Assembly: GCA_036505295.1 (NCBI GenBank)
Contig: DASXTQ010000095.1
Span: 1 to 53,630 of the forward strand
Direction: 5' to 3'
Length of the DNA stretch: 53,630 nucleotides
Source of the DNA: WS-7 sp036505295
GTDB taxonomy: Bacteria > Eisenbacteria > RBG-16-71-46 > SZUA-252
In this document: positions 1 to 8,142 of the stretch, piece by piece
How the letters are laid out: each line of letters begins with the position of its first letter
How positions within the stretch are numbered: position 1 is the stretch's first letter
Program-made: the position numbers and the translations under genes
Notes under the pieces: model-generated
Told to the model about the DNA's origin: nothing
Database searches by the model: none
The model's input: the letters and a program-made list of their open reading frames with translations, nothing else

Positions 1-675
1 GCCAACATCGTCGGAGTGTTCCAGGCCCGTGCGTTCACCGCGAGCGGGAACCGCAGCATCCGGTTGGGCTCGGGCAAGCCGCAGTGGTGCGGGAACATCG
101 AACCCATCGGAGGGTCGTTCAGCCTCGTGACCGTGGACTTCACATCCATCGTGATGAAGTCTCTCAATACGGGTTCGGTCTCGGAGATCCATGCGATCGT
201 GGACAGATCCGTGGTCATCGGCGACCAAGACGCGAACGGGGTGAACGAGATCACCGCCTGCTTCCGGAAGGATGACCTGCGCCTTCTCTTCAGCAGCCTC
301 CACGGGAACACCCCGGTCACCATCACGTTCGAAGGGCGGCTCTTCACAGGCGGGGTCTTCCGCGCGCAAATGGACGTCCTTGTCATGGCAGGAGGCGGGA
401 AGCTCGCCGCTCTGGTCTCCCCGAATCCGCTCAATCCGGAGGCGACGCTTACCTTCTTCACGACCGAGCCCGGCCCCGTGCGGGTTCGTCTCTTCGATTT
501 GAACGGTCGCATGATCCGGTCGCTCCTCGATGAATCGAATGCGCCGGCGGGCTACCACGACGTGCGGATCGATGGGCGCGACGAGCATGGCGGGCGGCTG
601 GCTTCCGGGCTCTACTTCTTCCGGATCGACGCCCATGAGGGAGAGGTTGTCGGAAAGGTTTCGGTCCTCAAATGA
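1..675 (+). CDS. C-terminal part of a secreted surface protein with FlgD-like sorting domain (5' partial)
   Basis: The reading frame is open from base 1, so the gene begins upstream of the window. The visible 224 residues align along their whole length with the end of the next gene product. First comes a domain of about 125 residues with a WC...IEP segment, a D-x-D-x-N-G acidic loop followed by EITACF, and a KDDLRLLF segment. After it comes a C-terminal FlgD-like/Por-type sorting domain that starts at PNPLNP and ends in a YFFRI strand and a basic residue. Such C-terminal domains direct export and surface anchoring in FCB-group bacteria. The stop overlaps the ATG of the next gene (ATGA), so the two paralogues are probably cotranslated. 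The specific function is unknown; surface location is inferred from the domains. Confidence 0.8.
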   Translation, partial: ANIVGVFQARAFTASGNRSIRLGSGKPQWCGNIEPIGGSFSLVTVDFTSIVMKSLNTGSVSEIHAIVDRSVVIGDQDANGVNEITACFRKDDLRLLFSSLHGNTPVTITFEGRLFTGGVFRAQMDVLVMAGGGKLAALVSPNPLNPEATLTFFTTEPGPVRVRLFDLNGRMIRSLLDESNAPAGYHDVRIDGRDEHGGRLASGLYFFRIDAHEGEVVGKVSVLK

Positions 676-3113
676 AACGGATTCGTGCCGGCGCGGCAGC
701 CCTGCTCGTGCTCTTCGTCTCCACGGCTGCTCCGGCGACTACGTCCAACGCGCGTTCCACCTCGCCCGTCCGGCTACCGCACCGCGCGCCGGTGCTCATC
801 GACAATACGACCCGAATGGACGCGAACAACCTCGACATGGCCGTCACGAATCACGGGTCCTTCGCGTACGACCTGACGACCGGAAACGCGGGGCTCGTCT
901 ATCCGAAGGGATCCACCAACACCGTCGTCTTCGCGGCAGGGCCCTGGGTGGGGGCTACTGTGGGAGGGAACCTCCGCGTCGCGGTGGGAGCGTACTCCCA
1001 GGAGTTCGTGCCGGGACCCATGCGGGACGGCACCTTCCTCCCGGACCAACCGCGCTTTCGGAACTTCAAGATCATCCGCGGAGACACGGCGAGCTTCGAC
1101 TACCTGAACTGGCCCGTGGAGGACGGAGCGCCGGTGGACGGCGCCGGGAAGCCGGCGCTTCTCGGCGACGCCATGACGTGGTGCGTCTACAACGACGCGG
1201 ACCCCGCCCGCCATACGGACTTCTCGGGCGGGACGGTGCCATTGGGAATCGAGGTCCAGCAGTCCACGTTCGCGTTCAACCGGGCTGGACCACTGGGGAA
1301 CGTGATCTTCGTCAGGCTCAAGTACATCAACCGAGGTTCCGATCGGCTCGACGACACCTACCTGACTCTGTGGGCCGACCCGGAACTTGGCGGGTTTACG
1401 GACGATCTGGTCGGCTGCGACACGCTCCGGGACCTCGGCTTTTGCTACAACGCGACCAACGCGGATCAGCAGTACGGCTCACACCCGCCGGCCGTGGGGT
1501 TCGACCTTCTCCGCGGGCCCATTGTTCAACGTTTTCCGGGGGTCTACGACACGCTGGGAATGACCTCGTTCACCAAGTTCATCAACGGGACCGATCCGGG
1601 CACGGCGCTCGAGAGCTACAACTATATGCAGGGACTGAACCGGGACGGCTCCCCGGTGCACGTGAACGACGACACGCTCGATGCCGTCACCACCTTCCAG
1701 GTGACCGGAGATCCCGTCGCCGGCACGGGCTGGTTGGACACGAGTCCGGCCGACCGTAGGCTCATGATCTCCTCGGGTCCCTTCACGATGTCTCCAGGGG
1801 ACTCTCAGGAAGTCCTGCTTGCGATCATCGTGGGGCAGGGGACGGACCGCCTGACCTCCATCTCGGACCTCAAGAGTCGGGACGACTTGGTGCAGTCCGC
1901 CTTCGACGCGGGTCTCCTGCGCTCGGGACCGGAGATCCAGGCTCCTGGGGTGGTCTCCGTCGACGAAGGGCAGCCTCTCGCGTTCCAGGTCACGGGCAGC
2001 TCCTCGAGCGGCGGGGCCGTGGCGCTCACCGCGTCGAACCTTCCTTTAGGCGCCACCTTCATCGACGCCGGGGACGGCTCCGGGGCATTTCAGTGGACCC
2101 CGGGATTCGACCAGGCCGGCGTGTATCCGGTCGGGTTCACGGCGACCGATCCGACCGGCTCTTCGGGAGCCACAACCGTGATCACGGTCCGGAACGTCAA
2201 CCGAAAGCCCGTCGCGAATCCCGGTGGCCCTTACTCGGGCTTTGTGGGCGCGCCGGTCCACATGGATGGCGGAGCTTCCTCGGACCCCGACGGAGAGCTG
2301 CTCAGCTTCTGGTGGTTCTTTGGGGACGGTGGGGCTGGAGTGGGTCCGACTCCGGAGCACACCTACGATCAGAAGGGCGTCTACGGGGTCGCGCTAACCG
2401 TATCGGACGGCGTCTTGAGCGACGTCGCCACGACCTCCGCCGCGATCGTCGAGATCTTCTCCGCGCGGGCGTTCACGTCCGGCGGGAATAGCACGATCCA
2501 CCTCTCTGCGGGAAAACCGAAGTGGTGCGTCCAGATCGAGCCCATCGGTCGCTCCTACGACAACTCGATGGTCGACCCGGCCAGCATCGTCATGAAGTCG
2601 TCCGGAACGGGCTCGGTCGATCGGATCCATGCCCTGGTCGACAGGACGGTGATCGGCTCGGATCGGGACGGAAACGGAATCGAGGAGATCACCGCCTGTT
2701 TTTCGAAGGACGATCTGCGGCTCCTCTTCAGCGACCTGAGAGGTAGAACCAGCGTACCGGTTGTGCTGGAGGGGGGCGTGGTCACCGGAGGTTTCTTCCG
2801 CGCCGCGCTCGACGTCGGTGTCCTCGCGGCGGGAAGCGCGCTGGCCGTCTCGGTATCGCCGAACCCGTTGAATCCGTCCGCGACCCTGAGCTTCGTCGCG
2901 CTCGAGGCCGGGCCGGTGCGGGTCTCCCTGTACGACGTCTCGGGGCGTCGCGTACGCGCGCTCCTTGAGGAGTCTGCCGCAACAGCCGGTTACCACAGCG
3001 TGGACATCGACGGACGAGACCAGGATGGCCGCGACCTAGGGTCGGGAATTTATTTCTATCGCATCGAGACGCGGGCAGGCGTCGCGACCGGGCGGCTGGC
3101 GATCCTTCGTTAG
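672..3113 (+). CDS. Multidomain secreted surface protein with PKD and FlgD-like sorting domains
   Basis: The 813-residue product has a signal peptide (about residues 1-22) and an N-terminal region to about residue 410 containing GFTDDLVGCD and FCYNATNADQQYG. An Ig/cadherin-like segment (about 419-512) and a PKD domain (about 514-598, with GGPYSG and WFFGDG) follow. Next is a domain with C619 in KWC, an acidic D664-x-D-x-N-G loop and C676 in TACF, then the FlgD-like sorting domain from PNPLNP near residue 730. The ATG overlaps the stop of the preceding paralogue by 4 bases. The N-terminal region matches the gene at the right window edge closely, and the C-terminal half matches the gene at the left edge. 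Extracellular placement follows from the domain types. The substrate or binding partner is unknown, and no catalytic motif is visible. Confidence 0.85.
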   Translation: MKRIRAGAAALLVLFVSTAAPATTSNARSTSPVRLPHRAPVLIDNTTRMDANNLDMAVTNHGSFAYDLTTGNAGLVYPKGSTNTVVFAAGPWVGATVGGNLRVAVGAYSQEFVPGPMRDGTFLPDQPRFRNFKIIRGDTASFDYLNWPVEDGAPVDGAGKPALLGDAMTWCVYNDADPARHTDFSGGTVPLGIEVQQSTFAFNRAGPLGNVIFVRLKYINRGSDRLDDTYLTLWADPELGGFTDDLVGCDTLRDLGFCYNATNADQQYGSHPPAVGFDLLRGPIVQRFPGVYDTLGMTSFTKFINGTDPGTALESYNYMQGLNRDGSPVHVNDDTLDAVTTFQVTGDPVAGTGWLDTSPADRRLMISSGPFTMSPGDSQEVLLAIIVGQGTDRLTSISDLKSRDDLVQSAFDAGLLRSGPEIQAPGVVSVDEGQPLAFQVTGSSSSGGAVALTASNLPLGATFIDAGDGSGAFQWTPGFDQAGVYPVGFTATDPTGSSGATTVITVRNVNRKPVANPGGPYSGFVGAPVHMDGGASSDPDGELLSFWWFFGDGGAGVGPTPEHTYDQKGVYGVALTVSDGVLSDVATTSAAIVEIFSARAFTSGGNSTIHLSAGKPKWCVQIEPIGRSYDNSMVDPASIVMKSSGTGSVDRIHALVDRTVIGSDRDGNGIEEITACFSKDDLRLLFSDLRGRTSVPVVLEGGVVTGGFFRAALDVGVLAAGSALAVSVSPNPLNPSATLSFVALEAGPVRVSLYDVSGRRVRALLEESAATAGYHSVDIDGRDQDGRDLGSGIYFYRIETRAGVATGRLAILR

Positions 3114-3121
3114 CGGCGCGC

Positions 3122-3146
3122 CGGCGCCCCGGGGCGCCGCATTTTT
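3122..3146 (+). terminator. Rho-independent terminator after the surface-protein pair
   Basis: A perfect 7-bp G+C stem (3122-3128 with 3133-3139) with a 4-base loop is followed by one C, one A and a run of five T, starting 9 bases after the stop codon at 3113. A longer alternative pairing of 3113-3119 with 3134-3140 is also possible. It would separate the tandem surface genes from the next gene. Confidence 0.8.
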
Positions 3147-3184
3147 GGGTATTGGGCGGTGAAGGGCCAAGGCCGATGTGCCGA

Positions 3185-3190
3185 TACACT
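3185..3190 (+). promoter_or_regulatory. Possible -10 box immediately before the start at 3195
   Basis: TACACT ends 4 bases before the ATG, and no ribosome binding site precedes that ATG. The transcript would be leaderless or nearly so. No convincing -35 box is visible. The 4-nt spacing is the shortest among similar sites in this window, so the call is weak. Confidence 0.35.
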
Positions 3191-3194
3191 CGGT

Positions 3195-3764
3195 ATGAAC
3201 GGCCGTCTGATCCTCGCCATTTTGGCAGCGGCCCTCGCGGGGGCGGTGCCGCCTGCGATCCGTGCGGCTGCGCCCCAGGCCGAGGAAGAGTCTGCGGAAT
3301 TGGACCCCGCCGCGCTCACCTTCTTCGATGGGAGCGATTGGCTCCCTCTCGGCATGCACGGTGTCTCCCTCGAGGGTGCCGGCGCGACGGCTGCCGGGAC
3401 CGCCACCATGAACCTCAAGGCGAACCTGGGCGGCCCGAGGACCTACGCGGTCCTCGCGGGGCCGACGAGCGAGGTCGTCCTCTCGGTCCCCCGGCCGCGG
3501 TTCCGCATTGCCTCCGATAAGTCAGGGGCGCTTCGGGTCCAGCTGGCCCAGTTCGAGGTGAAAGGCGAGAACCGCCGCACCACGATCGAGCGGGGCAAGG
3601 GCGCTACCGTCTACACGAAGGGAACCAGTCTCGACGTGACAAGGGTGGCGGAGGGCCTCTGGGAGCTCAAGCCCACCAAGTCGCTTCAGCCGGGGGAGTA
3701 CGGGCTTGCCGTGGAGGGCACGGAGGCGATCGCCGACTTCACGATCGTCGAGCGCGGATACTAG
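3195..3764 (+). CDS. Exported protein of unknown function (189 aa)
   Basis: I do not recognise the family. The start chosen here opens directly on a signal peptide (MNGRLILAILAAALAGAVPP, probable cleavage after the alanine-rich stretch), whereas a start 12 codons upstream would place polar residues before it. The mature part is about 165 residues, mostly predicted beta strand, with no cysteine and no membrane segment, so a periplasmic or secreted location is likely. It lies between a terminator at 3122-3146 and another exported unknown at 3840 on the same strand. A short G+C hairpin (3764-3779) follows the stop but lacks an adjacent T run. Translation probably begins on a leaderless mRNA. Confidence 0.65.
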   Translation: MNGRLILAILAAALAGAVPPAIRAAAPQAEEESAELDPAALTFFDGSDWLPLGMHGVSLEGAGATAAGTATMNLKANLGGPRTYAVLAGPTSEVVLSVPRPRFRIASDKSGALRVQLAQFEVKGENRRTTIERGKGATVYTKGTSLDVTRVAEGLWELKPTKSLQPGEYGLAVEGTEAIADFTIVERGY

Positions 3765-3826
3765 GCGCGTCGCCGCGCCGCACGGCACCACCCCTCTTTT
3801 CAGTCCCGGAATCGAACCCGCGGATC

Positions 3827-3832
3827 TACAAT
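3827..3832 (+). promoter_or_regulatory. -10 box of a probable leaderless promoter
   Basis: TACAAT ends 7 bases before the ATG at 3840, which puts the expected transcription start on or next to the start codon. No Shine-Dalgarno sequence lies between them, and no good -35 box is visible. Confidence 0.5.
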
Positions 3833-3839
3833 TGTTGGG

Positions 3840-4553
3840 ATGGGCCGTCTCACCGAGCTCCTCCCTGCAACCGCGATTGTCGCGCTGCTCTCCCTGCTGA
3901 GCGCCACGCCCGCCAACGCATCGCCTCCCGGCTACTTCGTCGATTCCACCCAGGCGGACGCGGAACGTTCCATCGACCGCGTCGAGGCGGACGGCGATTT
4001 CACCCTTTCCATTCACCGTCGGTACGAGGATCCGCTGGGCGCCCGCCTCCTTGGGATCGCCGAAGCGACGTATCCTCCAAGAGACAGCCTCGTGGTCATC
4101 GCGATCAAGAGGGGATTCGAGGTCGGATCCGACTCGGCGCGCGCTCCTCTCTGGTGGTGCGACGGGCTCGGCGTGACGCGGGTGCCCTACGCGATCACGG
4201 TGGGGGCGCTCGAGCACTACCTCAAGCTGACCGAGAGCTTTCGCTCGCACAATTTCCGCGGAGCGTGGGCGCGCAACCTATTCTGGACCGACCTGAGCTA
4301 TCGCGCATCGATCGCGCCCCGAGACGAGTATTACTTTGAGGGAGGATCGGTCGCGAACGTGTACGTGGCCGAGATGAATCTCTCCTGGGGCTACGACGAC
4401 GGCACGTTCGTCGAGGTGTCCGTCGCGCATCGGATCGTGGTGCTCGCGCGCGACGGGACGGTTCTCGACGTCGAGGGGGACGGCGAGACCAACGAGCAGG
4501 TGTACCTCTCCTCCCACCGTGGTCTCTTTCGGGTGGAACGAGTGATGCGCTGA
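3840..4553 (+). CDS. Exported protein of unknown function (237 aa)
   Basis: The product starts with a clear signal peptide (about residues 1-27, ending in ANA before SPPGYF). The mature protein is rich in aromatic and acidic residues, with WWCDGLG near the middle and a single cysteine. I do not recognise a family. It ends 15 bases before the end of the convergent M3 peptidase gene. The start is supported by the signal peptide and by a TACAAT box 7 bases upstream with no ribosome binding site between. A periplasmic or surface role is inferred only from the signal peptide. Confidence 0.65.
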   Translation: MGRLTELLPATAIVALLSLLSATPANASPPGYFVDSTQADAERSIDRVEADGDFTLSIHRRYEDPLGARLLGIAEATYPPRDSLVVIAIKRGFEVGSDSARAPLWWCDGLGVTRVPYAITVGALEHYLKLTESFRSHNFRGAWARNLFWTDLSYRASIAPRDEYYFEGGSVANVYVAEMNLSWGYDDGTFVEVSVAHRIVVLARDGTVLDVEGDGETNEQVYLSSHRGLFRVERVMR

Positions 4554-4568
4554 GCGGCGCTTTCCCCC

Positions 4569-6674
4569 TCACTCCCTCCCAGCCAGCCACGCGTCGAACT
4601 GCCGGAAATCGTAATCGCGACCGAGAAAGTCGTGGACCATGTCCTTGGCGGCCCGGGTGCCTCCGGGCGCGAGCACGATGTCTCGGTAGCGCTTCGCCGC
4701 GATCGGGCTCAGGAGGTCCCTCTTGTCGAACGCGCTGAACATGTCCTTCGAGATCACGAGCGACCACATGTACGTGTAGTACACCGCCGAGTAGCCGTCG
4801 AGATGCCCGAACGAGGTCTGCATATGCGAGCCGGGCATCGGTGGAACCGGCGTGTAGCGAGGCTCGAGATCCGCCACGATGCTGTCGGTGACGACCTGGT
4901 CCGGGGGACGGTTATAGATATTGAGAGAGACGGCCGAGTAGAAAGCCTGGGTCGCCGTGGTGAGCGCCCGCCCGAACGCATCCGCGCGGCGCATCTTCTG
5001 GACGAGGTCCACGGGGATGGGATGACCGGTCTTGTAGTGCTTCGCGAACGTCCGTAATACCTTGGGATCCCAGATCCACTCCTCGAGCATCTGCGACGGG
5101 GCTTCGACGAAGTCTCGCTCGGTCGCTGTGCCCGCCACCGGCTCCCAGCGGCCTTGTCCTCCGAAGATGCTGTGCAGCAGGTGCCCGAACTCATGGAAGA
5201 AGGTCTGCACCTCCGTGTGCTCCATGAGCCCCGGGTCGCCGGGCTTTCCTCCCGGGAAATTGCAAATCAGCGCATGCTCGGGGAGCTGAAGCCCCCTCGC
5301 GCCCTGGCGGACCCCGAATTTCGCCGCATGGTTGAATTTGCCGGGACGCGGGTGTAGGTCGAAGTAGAAACGCCCGAGAAGCTTCGGGCCTTCCCACACC
5401 TCATACGCTTCCACCGACGCGTCCCACACCGGTGCGTTCCGGATGCGTTTGTAGGTGACGCCGAACATCTTCGACGTAGCTCCCAGAACGCCCTGCTTAA
5501 CGCTCTCGAAGGGGAAGTAGGGGCGCACTTCCTGGGGGTCGAAATCGAAATCGCGCTTCCGGATGAGCCGGCCGTAGTAGGAGACCTCCCATCGATTGAC
5601 CTGGGTGGCGGCAGGGTCGTCCTCCTGCTTCCGCTTGAGATAGACCGCGTACTCCTCCTGCGCCCGCTTGAACGTCGTGTCGTTGAGCCGCGCGATGAAG
5701 TCGGCGGCGTTCTTCGCGGTGCCGATCATCTTGTCCTCGGTGATGTAGTCGGCCCAGGTGTCGTAGCCCAGGATCCGCGCGACCCGGTAGCGCTTCGCGA
5801 GCAGGGAATCGAGCACGGCGATGTTCGGGGGGTAGCCCCGGTTCAACGCCTCGTGCATGAGATTCCGCCTCACGTCGCCGCTCTTGGCGTAGCGGACCAC
5901 CGGGACGTAGTCCGGGGTTTCGATGCTGACGGTGACCTTTCCGTCGGGTCCCGGCGGGTGCGCCTTGATGAAGTCCTCGGGAAGGCCTTCCAGCTCGGCG
6001 GCGCTCGCCAGCTGAATCGTCCGCGAATCGGTGCGGATGTTTCGGTCGAAATCCTGGCCCGTTTTCACGAGCTCTTCATAGAGCGCCGCGATCTGCTTCC
6101 GCGTTGGCTCGTCCTTATCGACGCCCGCGCGCCGGAAATCGCGCAGCGTGCGCATCATGAAGTACTGGGTGCCCGGGTCCGCCTTCGAGACGTCCACGCT
6201 CGACAGGGCGTCGTAGACGGGGCGGTTCAGGCTCAGGTCGTCGAGGAACTTGTTCGCGGCCTGGGAAACTCCTTCGGCGGAGGCCCGGTAGGCCGAATCG
6301 GGATGGGTCGCCTCCAGGACATGGGATTGGTAGGCGACGTTTTCGCCGTGCGCCATCGCTTCGTTGTAGAGCGTAAGCGTGTTCTCGACGGTGCGGGTAC
6401 CCTGGACCGCCAGCATCCGGTCGATTACGTCCTGTGCCTTCTTGAGCTCGGCCCCGGCGGATGCGCGGAACCGGGCCGCGTCCGGCCTCCCGGAGAAGAA
6501 GGGGGGCGGAACCAGGCGCTTGGCGCCGCGCGAGACCGCGGGCTTCGCGCCCGCGCCGCTTGGAGCTTGGGCCGCGGCAGTGGAGCCATGCGACGGAGCC
6601 GGGCTCAAGAGCAGGGCGGCAAAGGTGAGGCGCAAGAAAACGGACGGGCGGCCGGCTACGATCCTGACGGACAC
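4569..6674 (-). CDS. M3 family zinc metallopeptidase (oligopeptidase / dipeptidyl carboxypeptidase type)
   Basis: The 701-residue product carries the M3 zinc motif H494-E-F-G-H498, with the third ligand E524 in DFVEAPSQ, as in thimet oligopeptidases and Dcp. These enzymes cleave short peptides inside a closed helical channel. The GTG start is preceded by GGGAGGA and opens on a signal-peptide-like stretch (SVFLRLTFAALLLSPAPSHG), so this copy is probably exported to the periplasm. A longer frame extends upstream but runs through the acetyltransferase gene and lacks coding character. The length fits the family (about 680-720). It lies 11 bases downstream of the GNAT gene on the same strand, so the two are probably cotranscribed. 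Family assignment is firm; substrate is unknown. Confidence 0.92.
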   Translation of the reverse strand: MSVRIVAGRPSVFLRLTFAALLLSPAPSHGSTAAAQAPSGAGAKPAVSRGAKRLVPPPFFSGRPDAARFRASAGAELKKAQDVIDRMLAVQGTRTVENTLTLYNEAMAHGENVAYQSHVLEATHPDSAYRASAEGVSQAANKFLDDLSLNRPVYDALSSVDVSKADPGTQYFMMRTLRDFRRAGVDKDEPTRKQIAALYEELVKTGQDFDRNIRTDSRTIQLASAAELEGLPEDFIKAHPPGPDGKVTVSIETPDYVPVVRYAKSGDVRRNLMHEALNRGYPPNIAVLDSLLAKRYRVARILGYDTWADYITEDKMIGTAKNAADFIARLNDTTFKRAQEEYAVYLKRKQEDDPAATQVNRWEVSYYGRLIRKRDFDFDPQEVRPYFPFESVKQGVLGATSKMFGVTYKRIRNAPVWDASVEAYEVWEGPKLLGRFYFDLHPRPGKFNHAAKFGVRQGARGLQLPEHALICNFPGGKPGDPGLMEHTEVQTFFHEFGHLLHSIFGGQGRWEPVAGTATERDFVEAPSQMLEEWIWDPKVLRTFAKHYKTGHPIPVDLVQKMRRADAFGRALTTATQAFYSAVSLNIYNRPPDQVVTDSIVADLEPRYTPVPPMPGSHMQTSFGHLDGYSAVYYTYMWSLVISKDMFSAFDKRDLLSPIAAKRYRDIVLAPGGTRAAKDMVHDFLGRDYDFRQFDAWLAGRE

Positions 6675-6685
6675 GAATCCTCCCT

Positions 6686-7135
6686 TCAACCTAGCGGCTT
6701 CTGGAATTTGTGCTGCGATTTGACGATGGTGTAGCCGAGGTCCTGGTAGAAGCGGTGCGCCTCGGTGCGGATCGTGTTCGACCGGAGCGTCAGCCGCGCA
6801 TATCCCCGCTCGCGAGCCCAGGCTTCCGCGGCGGCCATGAGCGACCTTCCGATCCCGACGCCGCGGGCGCGTGAATCCACGATCAATCCGCCCACTTCGG
6901 CCTGCCCCTCGGACTCCATGAGGTGAAGCCCGAAGACGTGGACCCAACCCCATACGCGGCCGTCGGAGTCCGCGGCGACGAATACCCGCGAATCGTCATT
7001 CCCGTCGATTCCACGGAATCGCGCCTCGATTTGGGCACGGGTCGAGGGATACCCAAGCTCGCCGGCCAATGCGGCAACCTGCTCGGAATCTCCCAGCGTC
7101 ATCGCGCGGACCGTCGTTGTTATACTGCCGCTCAT
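6686..7135 (-). CDS. GNAT family N-acetyltransferase
   Basis: The 149-residue protein has the acetyl-CoA binding motif A of the GNAT fold: VGGLIVDSRARGVGIG, with R91-G-V-G-I-G96 as the pyrophosphate loop. An alpha helix (SLMAAAEAWARERG) and the LTLRSN and AHRFYQDLGY segments typical of motif B follow. It would transfer an acetyl group from acetyl-CoA to an unidentified amine. I chose the ATG at 7135, preceded by GGAG at a good distance, over an upstream start at 7198 that would run 65 bases into the divergent gene. The start codon overlaps that gene's ATG in a shared CATG. The M3 peptidase follows after 11 bases. Confidence 0.85.
   Translation of the reverse strand: MSGSITTTVRAMTLGDSEQVAALAGELGYPSTRAQIEARFRGIDGNDDSRVFVAADSDGRVWGWVHVFGLHLMESEGQAEVGGLIVDSRARGVGIGRSLMAAAEAWARERGYARLTLRSNTIRTEAHRFYQDLGYTIVKSQHKFQKPLG
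7118..7126 (+). promoter_or_regulatory. Extended -10 promoter, probably leaderless
   Basis: TG-T-TATACT forms an extended -10 element whose hexamer ends 7 bases before the ATG at 7134. No ribosome binding site lies between. The expected transcription start is the start codon itself. The element sits inside the first codons of the divergent acetyltransferase. Confidence 0.55.
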
Positions 7136-7577
7136 GAGCCGCGCTCCATTACGATATTCAACCGCGCTCCTCGCCAGCGTGTTGGCGCTCGTTCTCACGG
7201 GGGCGTGCTCGCAGGATACGAGCCGGCTTACGCCCGAACAGGAGGCACGGTTCCAGAAGGAGGGGGTGCTGCGCCGTGCCGATAATATCGTCTTTCACTA
7301 CACGCGCGCGTACGGATTCCGCCGCGAGGAAACCCGCGAGGACCGTTTGGCGTCCATCGTGGTCACGCCGCGGTCCGTTCTGATCCACAAGAATGGGAAG
7401 GTCGGGGTCGAGATCACCCCGTCGCGCCGCTTCTACGATGTGCACCGGCGTGGCACGCGTGTGCTCGTCCACGCCGGGAGCGGCCGTTCGACCGAGATTT
7501 GGTCCTTCGAGCCGCCCTCGGACGCAGAGGGCTGGACGAGGGACATCCGCTCGGTGATCCGGCGATCTCGGGACTAG
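7134..7577 (+). CDS. Putative lipoprotein of unknown function (147 aa)
   Basis: The N-terminus has a basic start, a hydrophobic core (LLASVLALVLTGAC) and a cysteine at about residue 25 in a lipobox-like but not strict context (L-T-G-A-C), so lipid anchoring is probable rather than certain. The mature part of about 120 residues contains a predicted beta-rich core (SIVVTPRSVLIHKNGKVGVE) and ends in a basic amphipathic segment. I do not recognise the family. The start is fixed by the signal sequence and by the extended -10 box 7 bases upstream. It is divergent from the GNAT gene and convergent with the small membrane protein at 7629. Confidence 0.65.
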   Translation: MSRAPLRYSTALLASVLALVLTGACSQDTSRLTPEQEARFQKEGVLRRADNIVFHYTRAYGFRREETREDRLASIVVTPRSVLIHKNGKVGVEITPSRRFYDVHRRGTRVLVHAGSGRSTEIWSFEPPSDAEGWTRDIRSVIRRSRD

Positions 7578-7628
7578 AGAGACACCGAACATCACAGGAA
7601 CGATCTGGGTCTTGAAATCGCTCCCTGG

Positions 7629-7958
7629 TCACTTCGTGGACGGTGGGACCAACATGTCGATCCGGCCCAGGAGCCAGCCCCAGTGGGTGAGCGCGAAATA
7701 TCCGGTAATTCCCGCGAGGCAAATCACGACGAACGCGGTCCAGAGCAGGCGCTGCCGAACGCGTGTCGCCTGGTCCAGCTCGTAGAAGCGCCACAAGAGC
7801 TCGGCCTTCTCTTCGGGGCTGAGGATCCGGCGATGCAGGAGTTTTTGCACAACGCGGGGGAGGCGCTTGAGGTCGCCACCGTACTTGCCCCTCCATAGGG
7901 GGAGGGGCTGGTCGGGTCGGGTAGGGTCGATCTCGATTCCCTTTTCGTGTTTGTCCAT
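7629..7958 (-). CDS. Small single-span membrane protein of unknown function (109 aa)
   Basis: The product has a hydrophilic N-terminal half of about 65 residues (with LPRVVQKLLHRRILSPEEKAELLWRF) and one membrane segment (about residues 70-92, LLWTAFVVICLAGITGYFAL). A short tail follows. I do not recognise it. The SPEEKAELL helix and basic residues suggest a cytoplasmic N-terminus. It stands alone on the minus strand between two plus-strand genes. The codon pattern and continuous physicochemical logic support a real gene, but family evidence is absent. Confidence 0.55.
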   Translation of the reverse strand: MDKHEKGIEIDPTRPDQPLPLWRGKYGGDLKRLPRVVQKLLHRRILSPEEKAELLWRFYELDQATRVRQRLLWTAFVVICLAGITGYFALTHWGWLLGRIDMLVPPSTK

Positions 7959-8035
7959 CTTGTCATGGAAGGGTAGGAGCGCGAGCGGGGTCTCGCAAGC
8001 AGGAAACGGCGGCTTTTTAGCGGGCGGCCAGGCGG

Positions 8036-8065
8036 TTGACGGGGGGCGCCCACCCGGCCCAGAAT
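8036..8065 (+). promoter_or_regulatory. Probable sigma70-type promoter of the DUF5916 gene
   Basis: TTGACG (8036-8041) and CAGAAT (8060-8065) are separated by 18 bases. This would give a leader of about 70 nt before the ATG at 8143, which has a strong GGAGAGGGG ribosome binding site. Confidence 0.45.
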
Positions 8066-8142
8066 GACCCTTCCGTAAACCTTAGGCCCCCCTGATCTAT
8101 CCAAGCGTGGGTAAAGCCAGTCCGGTCGAGGAGAGGGGACTC

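Noticed and set aside
3764..3779. Possible terminator hairpin after the 3195 gene
   Set aside because: A 6-bp G+C stem is present, but the nearest T run is about 18 bases further on, so it does not fit a rho-independent terminator.
6675..6953. Longer M3 peptidase start at 6953
   Set aside because: The extra 93 residues are Arg/His-rich, overlap the GNAT gene in another frame, and precede rather than form the signal peptide.
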